From: a virus
Direction: 5' to 3' (one strand)
IMG/VR virus record: IMGVR_UViG_3300048587_000396
Location: 1 to 57,115 of that record
Length of the DNA stretch: 57,115 nt
Below, piece by piece: positions 32,246 to 39,202 of the stretch. Position 1 is the stretch's first letter; the number at the start of each line of letters is the position of its first letter. Under the pieces are notes generated by a model. That model did no database searches and had not been told where the DNA came from. It saw nothing but the letters and a program-made list of their open reading frames with translations. Made by a program: the position numbers and the translations under genes.

Positions 32246-32486
32246 GGCCGACGCCTAGAGCCCTCCACGGCGCCCCGGTATGGCGCCCCGCGCCTAGGCG
32301 CCCCGGCTGGCGCCCTGCCCTGCCCTGGCGGCGCCCTGGCGCCCTCTAGGCTGGCGCCCTGCCCTGCCCTGGCGCCCCGGCTGGCGCCCCGGCTGGCGCC
32401 CTGCCCTGGGAGGCGCCCTGCCCTGGCGCCCCGGCTGGCGAGGCCCGGCTGGCGCCCTGCCCTGCCCTGGCGCGGTCGGGACCGCC
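32246..32486. repeat. GGCGCC-rich repeat array
   Basis: About 240 bases built from CCCTGCCCTGG, CGCCCCGGCTGGCGCC and CCCTGGCGCC units; GGCGCC or CGCC strings recur many times. A 17-base unit occurs at 32301-32317 and 32387-32403, and inverted at 27840-27856. It separates the rightward island from the leftward block. A minus open frame across it (32242-32538) is low-complexity Arg/Gly/Pro and is not called as a gene. Confidence 0.8.
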
Positions 32487-32618
32487 CTAGCGTGGCCTCC
32501 CGATGATGGCCGCGATCAGCCCTGCCATCGCGAACCATGCGGCCTTCCCCGGCTGTCCCGAGAACAGGCTCAGCATCGCGCCCATGAACGCGAGCACCAT
32601 CGCTAGAGCGGTCAGCAC
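32487..32618 (-). CDS. Small membrane protein
   Basis: 43 aa from GTG 32618, with CCGGAG 6 bases upstream overlapping the dUTPase end. Two hydrophobic helices (LTALAMVLAFMGAMLSLF and AAWFAMAGLIAAIIG) split by SGQPGK. Too short for clear family; could be a membrane regulator. Confidence 0.45.
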   Translation of the reverse strand: MLTALAMVLAFMGAMLSLFSGQPGKAAWFAMAGLIAAIIGRPR

Positions 32619-32619
32619 G

Positions 32620-33048
32620 TCAGACTCCGGTGCTGCCGAATCCCCCTGCACCGCGCTCGGTGGGTGACAACTCCGGGACGTGGTTGAGGCTCGCCCGAAT
32701 GAACGGAGCAAGGACAGCCTGCGCGATGCGATCGCCGCGAGTGACCTCGTAATTCGCGTCGCCCAGGTTCATGAGCACGATGAACAGCTCCCCGCGATAG
32801 TCGTAGTCCAGAGTGCCGGGCGAGTTGAGCACGAAAATCTTGTGCTTCGCCGCGAGGCCCGATCGGCTGCGGATCTGCAACTCGTATCCGGGCGGCACCT
32901 CGAACATCAGGCCGGTGCGATAGATGCGGTGCATCCCGTAGTAGATCGTTCCCGTATCGGCGCTGGAGATGTCCATCCCTGCCGAGCCGTCGGTGGCATA
33001 CTCCGGGAGACGAACGTAGTGCTCCAGTGTCGCGATTTTGATTTCCAC
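32620..33048 (-). CDS. dut: dUTP diphosphatase (dUTPase)
   Basis: 142 aa, trimeric-type dUTPase that turns dUTP into dUMP. All five motifs are visible: DGSAGMDI, RSRSGLA, GTLDYDYRGE, GDRIAQAVLAPF and the C-terminal RGAGGFGSTG. It keeps uracil out of DNA and feeds dUMP to the thymidylate synthase-like enzyme at 39195-40160. Confidence 0.93.
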   Translation of the reverse strand: MEIKIATLEHYVRLPEYATDGSAGMDISSADTGTIYYGMHRIYRTGLMFEVPPGYELQIRSRSGLAAKHKIFVLNSPGTLDYDYRGELFIVLMNLGDANYEVTRGDRIAQAVLAPFIRASLNHVPELSPTERGAGGFGSTGV

Positions 33049-33070
33049 GAGTCAGCTCCTTGTTGGATTG

Positions 33071-34963
33071 TCAATCAACTTCCACCGTCTTGCCCTGTCC
33101 CCAGGACGGGCCGACCTCCAGGTCACAGACGACCGGCACCAGAAGCTCGGCCGCGCTGTTCATGACCTTGGCGCATTCACGTGCCTCATCCTCCGATTCC
33201 ACCGCGAAGCCGAGCTCGTCGTGGACCGACACCAGCACGCGGAACCCCGCCTTGTCAGCTGCGATCATAGCCGCCTTGGTCATGTCGGCCGCCGAGCCCT
33301 GGATCAGCTTGTTGAACGCCTTGTGGAGATACCACCGTTCACCCGCGACCATCGGGAAGCGGCACTTCCGACCGAGCAGCGTCTTGATGTAGCCTCGGCG
33401 CCTCGCCGCCTTGCCGACCTCGTTGGACAATTCGCGCATGAACGGAACGAGCTCGTCGTATTTCTCCAGAAGCTCCTCCCCCTCAGGCCCTGGCCGCAGG
33501 ACCACCCGCTTCTTCGCCGCCCACCAATCCTCGGTGAACGGCAGGCCGAGCGCCGCGCACAGACTGCCGGCTCCCTGCCCATACATCTGCGCGAGGTTGA
33601 GGATCTTGGCCTTCTTGCGGGGGATCTCCATCAAGTCAGCCACGAGCTGGTGAAGGTCGAGGCGCGGGTTCTCGCGATACTTGGCCGCGAGCTCGAGCGC
33701 GCTCTCGATCTCGATGGCAGCGCCGAAATGCACGGCGAGTCGTGGCTCCTGCGAGGAGTAGTCGCACGCCGCCCAGAGCGGCTTGTCCTCGTCTCCGACG
33801 AACAGACCGCGGACAGCCCTCGCCGCTTCCTCGTCTCGCGCTGGAAGCTGCTGGAGGTTCGGATCGGAACACGAGAAGCGACCGGTGACGGTGCCTCCGT
33901 CTTCGCCACGCAGAGACGAGAAGCTGGCGTGGATGCGTCCGTTGTGATGGTGATCGAAGATGAGCCGCTCGACGAATGTCACCCGTTGTCGATCGACGCG
34001 CCGCAGACGCAGGATGGATTGAGCCACGTCGTTGTCCGTCAGCGATTCCAGCCATCCCGCCTTGAGCGACGGATCGCCCTTCACCTTGGTCAGGGGGAAT
34101 TCCTCGATGCCGCTCTTTCGCAGCGCAGCGATCTGGACCTCGGTGTCCCACGGGCTGATGGTCTCCCCCGTGATCTCCAGCAGATGCGCGCTGACCTCCT
34201 CCTGCTCGATGATCAGCTTCTCGTGCAGCTTCTTCGCCTTGCTGAGCGAGACTGCCACGCCGCGCCGCCGCATACGATAGAGCACCGCGAGGAGCTCCAT
34301 CTCCATGTCGTAGATCTCGCGCACCTCGTCGTTGTCCAGCATCGGCATGAAGTGCTGGTGAAGACGCCACGTGACTTCCACATCCTGCTCGGCGTAGGGA
34401 CCGATAATCGTGCTCGGCATCATGTGGATGTTCGCGCCTCGCTTGCTCTTCTTGATGCCGTAGGCTTTCGCCCAATCGTCCATCAGCGAGGTGTCCTTGC
34501 CGACACCGAGATAGTCCTTGCCGAGATTGTCCAGAGAATATGACCGGCGATATTCGTCGAGAAGCGGAGCCTGCACCTGGACATCGTGGATGGCGCCCGC
34601 GAACAAGACCCCCTCGTTCTCGAGCCAGCCGATATCGTAGTTCGCGTTGGCGAAACACCACGAAAGGTCCTTGCGCTTCGCCTGATACGCGAGCCAGCTG
34701 AAGAAGCTCAGCTCGGACTTGTGCCAGTTATTCCCGCCGCGGTGACGGAGCGGATAGTAGAGCGGTGGAGTGTTGTTGACTTTCAGCGCCACGCCCACGA
34801 TGTGTCCGTTGTCGAACGCCCATCCCGGTCCACGCTCGATGAGCTCAGGGTCCTTGGTCTCGGTATCGCAGGCGATCACCGATCCCTCGGGGATGTCGGG
34901 CAGCTCACGCGGGGGAACCCAGCTGACATCCACCTTGTAGTCTCCTCTGAGTTTGACTTTCAT
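33071..34963 (-). CDS. Family A DNA polymerase
   Basis: 630-aa replicative polymerase. The 3'-5' exonuclease starts with ACDTETKD (31-38), continues with NANYDIGW (106-113) and YAEQDVEVTW. Polymerase motif A is CDYSSQEPRLA (400-410), motif B KAKILNLAQMYGQG (451-464), motif C SVHDELGF near 578-586. There is no 5'-3' exonuclease domain, as in phage replicases. Leftward operon neighbours are dUTPase downstream and a zinc protein upstream. Confidence 0.95.
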   Translation of the reverse strand: MKVKLRGDYKVDVSWVPPRELPDIPEGSVIACDTETKDPELIERGPGWAFDNGHIVGVALKVNNTPPLYYPLRHRGGNNWHKSELSFFSWLAYQAKRKDLSWCFANANYDIGWLENEGVLFAGAIHDVQVQAPLLDEYRRSYSLDNLGKDYLGVGKDTSLMDDWAKAYGIKKSKRGANIHMMPSTIIGPYAEQDVEVTWRLHQHFMPMLDNDEVREIYDMEMELLAVLYRMRRRGVAVSLSKAKKLHEKLIIEQEEVSAHLLEITGETISPWDTEVQIAALRKSGIEEFPLTKVKGDPSLKAGWLESLTDNDVAQSILRLRRVDRQRVTFVERLIFDHHHNGRIHASFSSLRGEDGGTVTGRFSCSDPNLQQLPARDEEAARAVRGLFVGDEDKPLWAACDYSSQEPRLAVHFGAAIEIESALELAAKYRENPRLDLHQLVADLMEIPRKKAKILNLAQMYGQGAGSLCAALGLPFTEDWWAAKKRVVLRPGPEGEELLEKYDELVPFMRELSNEVGKAARRRGYIKTLLGRKCRFPMVAGERWYLHKAFNKLIQGSAADMTKAAMIAADKAGFRVLVSVHDELGFAVESEDEARECAKVMNSAAELLVPVVCDLEVGPSWGQGKTVEVD

Positions 34964-34967
34964 GGGA

Positions 34968-35186
34968 CTAGAAGCCCTCCCGGCCGGAGCAGATGTCCCC
35001 CTGCTGACAGAGGTCAGCCGCCTCGTCGATCGTGGCGGTGCGGATTATGCGGCCGCAATCCAGACACCGGAAGTGGCTGCCCTCACGGAGCAGGCCAGAC
35101 GTATTCGAGGTCGGTGCCTTCGGTCCATCCGTTGAGGGAGTAGTAGAGGGCGTCTTTTCGGAGGAGGTTGGATCGGTGGGATGCAT
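34968..35186 (-). CDS. Small zinc-binding protein
   Basis: 72 aa, ATG 35186 with CGGAG upstream, starting inside the 3' end of the next upstream gene (overlap about 104 bases). A Ser/Thr/Pro-rich N-terminus is followed by HFRCLDCGRIIRTATIDEAADLC, a C2-type zinc ribbon with further Cys. The start is uncertain because no closer start codon exists in frame. Confidence 0.5.
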   Translation of the reverse strand: MHPTDPTSSEKTPSTTPSTDGPKAPTSNTSGLLREGSHFRCLDCGRIIRTATIDEAADLCQQGDICSGREGF

Positions 35187-35859
35187 GGAAGTCTGGGTCT
35201 CCGAACCAGGGTGGAAGGACGTAGACTCGAGGTTTGAGGAGCAGCATCGTGTTGCGGAAACCTCGACGTCGCCACTCCTTGATGCAGACATCGGAATACT
35301 TGGCGAGCGCCGCCTCGTAGCCTCGCCACATGCGGGTCGCTGGATGATTACGCCAGCCTCGCGACACTCCCGTCAACGCATTGAGGATCTGGCGCGCTTC
35401 GAGTCGCTGTTTGCCAAGGCGCTTGTCGTCGAGCACGCGAGCAGATGCATGGAAGTCGGGGTATGGAAGAAATGTTTGGATTGGGTCTCTCCTTGCTTCT
35501 CTCCATTGACGCAGAGCAGCTTCTCGCAGTTTCTGTTTCGTCGCCTCTGACTTAGGACGACCCAACATGAACGCTCGAGCGGCTGCGGCAGTTCCCGGCT
35601 TCTTAAGACCGGCATGGTGATATCTGTGATGGCAGGTGACGCACATTAATTCGAGATTCGACAGGAAGTTATCTGCGGGGTTCCCATTAACGTGATGAAC
35701 GTGACCAGATCCACGAGTAGTCCCCAGCTGAGATATTTGAAGTCCGCACCTAGCGCACGACAGGGGGAGGTCGTTGAACAGTGTCCACAGGGATCTCGCT
35801 ATTGCAGCGGATCCACCAGCGTGCTCCCCGCTTCTGACTGAGTGTATCACCTTGACCAT
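35083..35859 (-). CDS. HNH/NUMOD3 homing endonuclease fused to pyrimidine-dimer DNA glycosylase
   Basis: 258 aa. Residues 35-82 form an HNH nuclease: CARCG, HVHHVNGNPADNFLSNLE, CVTCHHRYHH. Residues about 99-118 (GRPKSEATKQKLREAAL) match the NUMOD3 DNA-binding motif of homing endonucleases. Residues 127-258 match the MSMEG_6728/Pyr_excise family: TFLPYPDFHASARVLDDKRLGKQR, GWRNHPATRMWRGYEAAL, SHRSNLLRKD, YVWP. This looks like a mobile nuclease inserted at the start of a repair gene and kept in frame. The nuclease part is less GC-rich than its neighbours. Its promoter is at 35901-35929. Confidence 0.85.
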   Translation of the reverse strand: MVKVIHSVRSGEHAGGSAAIARSLWTLFNDLPLSCARCGLQISQLGTTRGSGHVHHVNGNPADNFLSNLELMCVTCHHRYHHAGLKKPGTAAAARAFMLGRPKSEATKQKLREAALRQWREARRDPIQTFLPYPDFHASARVLDDKRLGKQRLEARQILNALTGVSRGWRNHPATRMWRGYEAALAKYSDVCIKEWRRRGFRNTMLLLKPRVYVLPPWFGDPDFHASHRSNLLRKDALYYSLNGWTEGTDLEYVWPAP

Positions 35860-35900
35860 GTTGTCCCTGCCGCGGACCCCCTATTTGAGCGCCTAGCGCA

Positions 35901-35929
35901 AGCCTAGCCTGCCACGGTGCGGCGCGCAA
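35901..35929 (-). promoter_or_regulatory. Sigma70-like promoter before the HNH-glycosylase gene
   Basis: Minus strand: TTGCGC, 17 bases, TAGGCT; followed by CAGGGAC before the ATG at 35859. One of the best consensus matches. Confidence 0.75.
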
Positions 35930-35931
35930 GC

Positions 35932-36546
35932 CTACGAGGTGGCGCTCACTCCCAGGATGTTCACGTCATGGACATGGGCGTCGATCCACGATTGGAACTC
36001 CTCTTCCTGGCCCGGTCGAACCTTCGTGCGAAGCTCTTCGATGCCCGTCTCGACGGATTGGGTGAATTCGTAGAGCGTGGCTCGGCGGCCCTCCTTCCAC
36101 GCCTCTAGCTTCTGGTGCGGACCCAGGTGATATACGATGTTGTTCCGCGTCTCGACAGCGAACCGCTTCGCCATGTAGACCAGGGTCACGCCCGGATTGC
36201 GATCCAGGGGGGTTCCGTCGACGGTGGTGTCGGTCTCGATCCGCTTTCGCTTCGGGTTCAGCATGAACGGGCAGGTCTGGACCGAGAAACGGGCGCAGTC
36301 GAGGTGCATCGGAGGCTCGGTGCAGATGCGGCTGAACAAGGACATGGGGCCGAGCACGAAGGTGCGCTTTCCCTCGGCCATCGGCCCGCCGCAGATCCAG
36401 CAGAGTCCCCGGACGTAGGCATCTAACGGACGGCGCGGATTGATGTGGACGAAGTCAGGTTCGCCTTTCTCGTTCGTCTCGGTGACGAACCACGGGATTG
36501 GCCTCCCCCGGCTGTCCTTCGGCAGATTGGCGAGAGCTGATCTCAT
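35932..36546 (-). CDS. Hypothetical zinc-motif protein
   Basis: 204 aa. Contains a possible zinc site: LCWICGG and later RICTEPPMHLDCARFSVQTCPF. The middle (GVTLVYMAKRFAVE) and C-terminal region are of unknown fold. Overlaps the next upstream stop by 4 bases. A function cannot be named. Confidence 0.65.
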   Translation of the reverse strand: MRSALANLPKDSRGRPIPWFVTETNEKGEPDFVHINPRRPLDAYVRGLCWICGGPMAEGKRTFVLGPMSLFSRICTEPPMHLDCARFSVQTCPFMLNPKRKRIETDTTVDGTPLDRNPGVTLVYMAKRFAVETRNNIVYHLGPHQKLEAWKEGRRATLYEFTQSVETGIEELRTKVRPGQEEEFQSWIDAHVHDVNILGVSATS

Positions 36547-36776
36547 GAGGGCGTAACCTTCTCGGTGGTGGTCAGGCGGACGTTCATGTGGAGGTGGATG
36601 TTCTCCTCCGCTCCATGACGTCCCTGCGACCAGACGAGATCCACCTTCTCGTGGGGGACGCCATCCATGTGCGTCGAGAAGTCGGCGCAGAAGCCCATAT
36701 GGATCTGCGTCATGTGATGCTCGCGGGCAAGCGCCACGACAGCCTTCGCGAACGCGACATGCTTCGGGTGGATCAT
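36543..36776 (-). CDS. Small hypothetical protein
   Basis: 77 aa from ATG 36776 (GGAGG 5 bases upstream). Helix HPKHVAFAKAVVALAREHHM is followed by strands with several His (IHMGFCADFSTHMDG, HMNVRL). Unknown function; 4-base overlaps on both sides. Confidence 0.6.
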   Translation of the reverse strand: MIHPKHVAFAKAVVALAREHHMTQIHMGFCADFSTHMDGVPHEKVDLVWSQGRHGAEENIHLHMNVRLTTTEKVTPS

Positions 36777-37039
36777 ACTGGCCTCCATCCAGGGATCCAC
36801 GAGCAATCGTGCTCGGGTTGAACGAGAAGGTAGCCTCCGAGCCGCCCGACGTAGGGAAAGACCGGCACCGAGTAGGTCTCGATGGGTCCGACAGTCTCGG
36901 GAGGCGGAGTGACCGTGAGCTTCACGGGCTTGCGGACCACGAGATACTTCGTGTCGGACTCGACGATCGTTCTCTCGCAGTGACCCACGAGAATGATGTC
37001 GCCGTTGGGAGCGCGCCTCCGCACGTCTTGGATGATCAT
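36773..37039 (-). CDS. Small hypothetical protein
   Basis: 88 aa. Beta-rich start (VRRRAPNGDIILVGHCERTIVESDTKYLVVRKPVKLTVTPP) and a hydrophobic C-terminus. No family recognised. 4-base overlaps with both neighbours. Confidence 0.6.
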   Translation of the reverse strand: MIIQDVRRRAPNGDIILVGHCERTIVESDTKYLVVRKPVKLTVTPPPETVGPIETYSVPVFPYVGRLGGYLLVQPEHDCSWIPGWRPV

Positions 37040-37368
37040 GACCGGGTCACCGAACGGATGCGATATTCGGCGTTCTGCAGCGCGACGCAGAGACTGCCGA
37101 TCTTCATGGTTCGCGACTCGGTGTGCGGCATGTTGATCACGAGCATGAGGTCACGCAGCGCCTCGGCGATCTCAGCCGCCGCCAGAGCATAGGCCGATTT
37201 GACGGAGGCTTCCGGCGGGGGAGCGATCTGCACCGTCGGATGCATGAAGCCCAGCGCGATCGCCCCCCGGTCTGCGAGCAGCGCAGCCGAAGGAACCATC
37301 GTGCCGTCTTCGGTCTGGATCCAGGCGTCCTTCGTGTAGAACTCGAGGACCTTGGCGAGAGCGCTCAC
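37036..37368 (-). CDS. Hypothetical protein
   Basis: 110 aa from GTG 37368, which overlaps the upstream stop (GTGA). Contains FYTKDAWIQTEDGTMVPSAALLADRGAIALGF and a helix EASVKSAYALAAAEIAEALRDLML. The longer upstream frame (to 37527) is rejected because it overlaps the coiled-coil gene. Confidence 0.6.
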   Translation of the reverse strand: MSALAKVLEFYTKDAWIQTEDGTMVPSAALLADRGAIALGFMHPTVQIAPPPEASVKSAYALAAAEIAEALRDLMLVINMPHTESRTMKIGSLCVALQNAEYRIRSVTRS

Positions 37369-37754
37369 GTCGGTTCCTCCGACAGACCATCCAGGGTGTC
37401 GGCGTGATCCATCGTGGGTTCGCCGATGTCTTCGGGGATGGTGATCTCCAAAGCGTCCGGGATGTCGGCGCTCTGCAGTTCGTCGATCCATGAGCTCACA
37501 GCGTCTCCCTTCTCGCCCTCCTGCCACTTCTCCGACTTCTCGTCGTAGGCATCCTGCGCCTCGGTGGCGATGGCGTCCACGAACTCCTTGGCGCTTTCGA
37601 GCTTCGCGTCGTATTCCTCGACCGCGGTGCGGAGCTCGGCCAAGGCGGCGTTCGCTGCTTCAACCTTCTCCTTCACCTGCTCGGCGGCGTCGTTGAGGCC
37701 TTTTGAGAAGCCGTCGCGCTCCTTCAACTGCGCTTTGGTCATCTTGAATGCCAT
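37365..37754 (-). CDS. Acidic coiled-coil protein
   Basis: 129 aa. Residues about 10-80 are a long charged helix (GLNDAAEQVKEKVEAANAALAELRTAVEEYDAKLESAKEF), likely a coiled coil, ending in an acidic tail (DALEITIPEDIGEPTMDH). Function unknown. Confidence 0.65.
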   Translation of the reverse strand: MAFKMTKAQLKERDGFSKGLNDAAEQVKEKVEAANAALAELRTAVEEYDAKLESAKEFVDAIATEAQDAYDEKSEKWQEGEKGDAVSSWIDELQSADIPDALEITIPEDIGEPTMDHADTLDGLSEEPT

Positions 37755-37756
37755 CG

Positions 37757-37957
37757 CTACTTCTCCACCTTGATGATGAACACCCGACGCCCTGGACGGA
37801 GCGCCTTCTCCTCGCGCGCGATCTGCTTCGCTTGCTCCTCGGTGAAGCGACCCGCCTGCTCGCGAGTGACTTCGGCCATCCCCTTGTAGCTGATTGCGAA
37901 CAGCGAAGGGAAGTGGTCGCTTCGAAGTTCGACGATATACGGAATGGGAACCTCCAT
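37757..37957 (-). CDS. Small hypothetical protein
   Basis: 66 aa from ATG 37957. The only other in-frame start (38002) lies upstream of the promoter -10, so 37957 is preferred. The promoter leaves a leader of about 10 bases with no clear ribosome site. Contains MEVPIPYIVELRSDHFPSLFAISYKG and a helix TEEQAKQIAREEK. Confidence 0.5.
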   Translation of the reverse strand: MEVPIPYIVELRSDHFPSLFAISYKGMAEVTREQAGRFTEEQAKQIAREEKALRPGRRVFIIKVEK

Positions 37958-37973
37958 GCGTTGCGCCAGCCCT

Positions 37974-38002
37974 AGCCTAGCCCGGCGGGCCTCCAGCCGC
38001 AA
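37974..38002 (-). promoter_or_regulatory. Sigma70-like promoter
   Basis: Minus strand: TTGCGG, 17 bases, TAGGCT, 16 bases before the ATG at 37957. Confidence 0.65.
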
Positions 38003-38360
38003 GTAGCAGCCGCTCCAGAGACATCTTCGCGATGCTCAACAGCTCTGGGGAGCCGGTGTCATCGAACGTCGCGATGAGCGCGATGATCGCTTGCTCCTCC
38101 GCCCCCAGATCTCCGTTGGCGTCCAGATACTCCCCGATGGAGATGGGAGCGATGGGGTTCCTGCTCACGTCGATCAACTTGTCCAGGAAGTGCGCGGCCT
38201 TCTGCAGATCCTGGATGCCGTTCTTCTTGCGCCAGCGGGCGACATACTTGGTGATCTGCCCGCCGAGATAGGACATGTCTCGACTGGACACGAGATCCCA
38301 ATGCTGGATCGGCGACTGATAGTGATCGCCGCCGACTTGACGCTCGTTGGGGTCGCTCAT
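37977..38360 (-). CDS. DUF3310 family protein
   Basis: 127 aa from ATG 38360. VGGDHYQSPIQHWDLVSSRDMSYLGGQITKYVARWRKKNG...DLQKAAHFLDKLI is the DUF3310 pattern, common in phages and often labelled nucleotide kinase without proof. Its place beside the HD-domain protein suggests nucleotide metabolism. Its 3' end carries the promoter at 37974-38002. Confidence 0.8.
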   Translation of the reverse strand: MSDPNERQVGGDHYQSPIQHWDLVSSRDMSYLGGQITKYVARWRKKNGIQDLQKAAHFLDKLIDVSRNPIAPISIGEYLDANGDLGAEEQAIIALIATFDDTGSPELLSIAKMSLERLLLAAGGPPG

Positions 38361-39202
38361 AGCAGTCCTGCCTCCTTCGCGTAATACCACAGCTCGCGGG
38401 GGATTTCCCGCTCGCTTCGTTGCAGATAGTCGGCGATGCGCAACGACACCGCGACGTAGTTCTGGTTGCCGAGCTTCATCTCTCGCAGAGTGTAGAGGCC
38501 CGCCTCGATGAGGTCCGCCCACTCCAGCCACGGACGGAGCTTCGGGGGAACGTCCCTCAGGCCCATCATCTTGGACATGACAATCTCGAGATTCTTGTGA
38601 TCGTCAGTTCGGCCGGGGCGCGGCATGTCGCCGATCTCCCCCTCGACCAGGTCATGGTCGAGCGCCGCCTCGACGAGCGTCAGCCTGTCCTTCGCGGAGC
38701 CTGGGAACAGCCGAGACAGCAGGAAGGCGACCGCCCACGAATGCTCGGCGATGGTCTGGCGATGCAGCGACTGCATCGTGTGCCAGCGCGTGACCGAGTG
38801 TCCGTAGTCGATCAGTGTAGAGATGTCGGCCGGGCCTCCTTCCTTGGAGGGCTGCTCCCTCGATGGCGCATGAGCAGGTCGGACAGTATCGTGTCCACCT
38901 CGGCCACCGTCGTCCCCGAGTGCAGGAGTTCCCAGAGCATCACCTCCACTCGGCGAAGGGTTATCTCCGAGGACTCCCCCGTCGGGAGCATCGGTGTCTT
39001 GTGATGCTCGTTCTGAATCCGCTGAAGCGATCGGCAATGTCGGCACGCGCAGCCTCCTACGTTGATCTTCGGGGACATTGTGATAGGCCCTCCATAGATG
39101 ATGGTCGCAATACGGACGGCCCTGAACAATTGGATCTCCGCACATTCTGTCGTCTTCGATCCATTGGCAAGTTCCGGGGGGCGAACTTATGTATCTAGGC
39201 AC
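38357..39202 (-). CDS. GcrA-like zinc motif fused to HD-domain nucleotidase
   Basis: 281 aa in one open frame from GTG 39202, which overlaps the thymidylate synthase-like stop. Residues 12-40 show C12, C21, C32 and H35 in TCQWIEDDRMCGDPI and GRPYCDHHLWRAY, like the C-terminal zinc part of the alphaproteobacterial regulator GcrA. Residues 136-281 are a YfbR-like HD domain: RWHTMQSLHRQTIAEHSW (H154 within) and LDHDLVEGEIGD (H183, D184), known in relatives for 5'-deoxynucleotidase activity. Residues 45-128 are a low-complexity linker that is overprinted by another gene. An alternative is that the HD part starts independently near 38830 from a non-ATG codon behind AAGGAAGGAGG. Confidence 0.65.
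   Translation of the reverse strand: MPRYISSPPGTCQWIEDDRMCGDPIVQGRPYCDHHLWRAYHNVPEDQRRRLRVPTLPIASADSERASQDTDAPDGGVLGDNPSPSGGDALGTPALGDDGGRGGHDTVRPAHAPSREQPSKEGGPADISTLIDYGHSVTRWHTMQSLHRQTIAEHSWAVAFLLSRLFPGSAKDRLTLVEAALDHDLVEGEIGDMPRPGRTDDHKNLEIVMSKMMGLRDVPPKLRPWLEWADLIEAGLYTLREMKLGNQNYVAVSLRIADYLQRSEREIPRELWYYAKEAGLL
38812..39078 (-). CDS. Overprinted gene within the GcrA-like/HD frame
   Basis: 88 aa from ATG 39078 with ATGGAGGGCC (GGAGG about 9 bases upstream). The frame differs from the HD gene and has mostly G/C third positions, unlike the other frame over the same stretch. Contains CACRHCRSLQRIQNEH, possibly zinc-binding, and a helix RVEVMLWELLHSG...VDTILSDLLMRHR. It begins just after the zinc motif and ends at the first residues of the HD domain. 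Function unknown. Confidence 0.55.
   Translation of the reverse strand: MSPKINVGGCACRHCRSLQRIQNEHHKTPMLPTGESSEITLRRVEVMLWELLHSGTTVAEVDTILSDLLMRHRGSSPPRKEARPTSLH

Noticed and set aside
32242-32538. 98-aa minus frame over the repeat array
   Set aside because: Pure low-complexity Arg/Gly/Pro/Ala from GGCGCC units; no ribosome site.
33038-34543. 501-aa plus frame
   Set aside because: Antisense to the family A DNA polymerase, whose motifs are complete.
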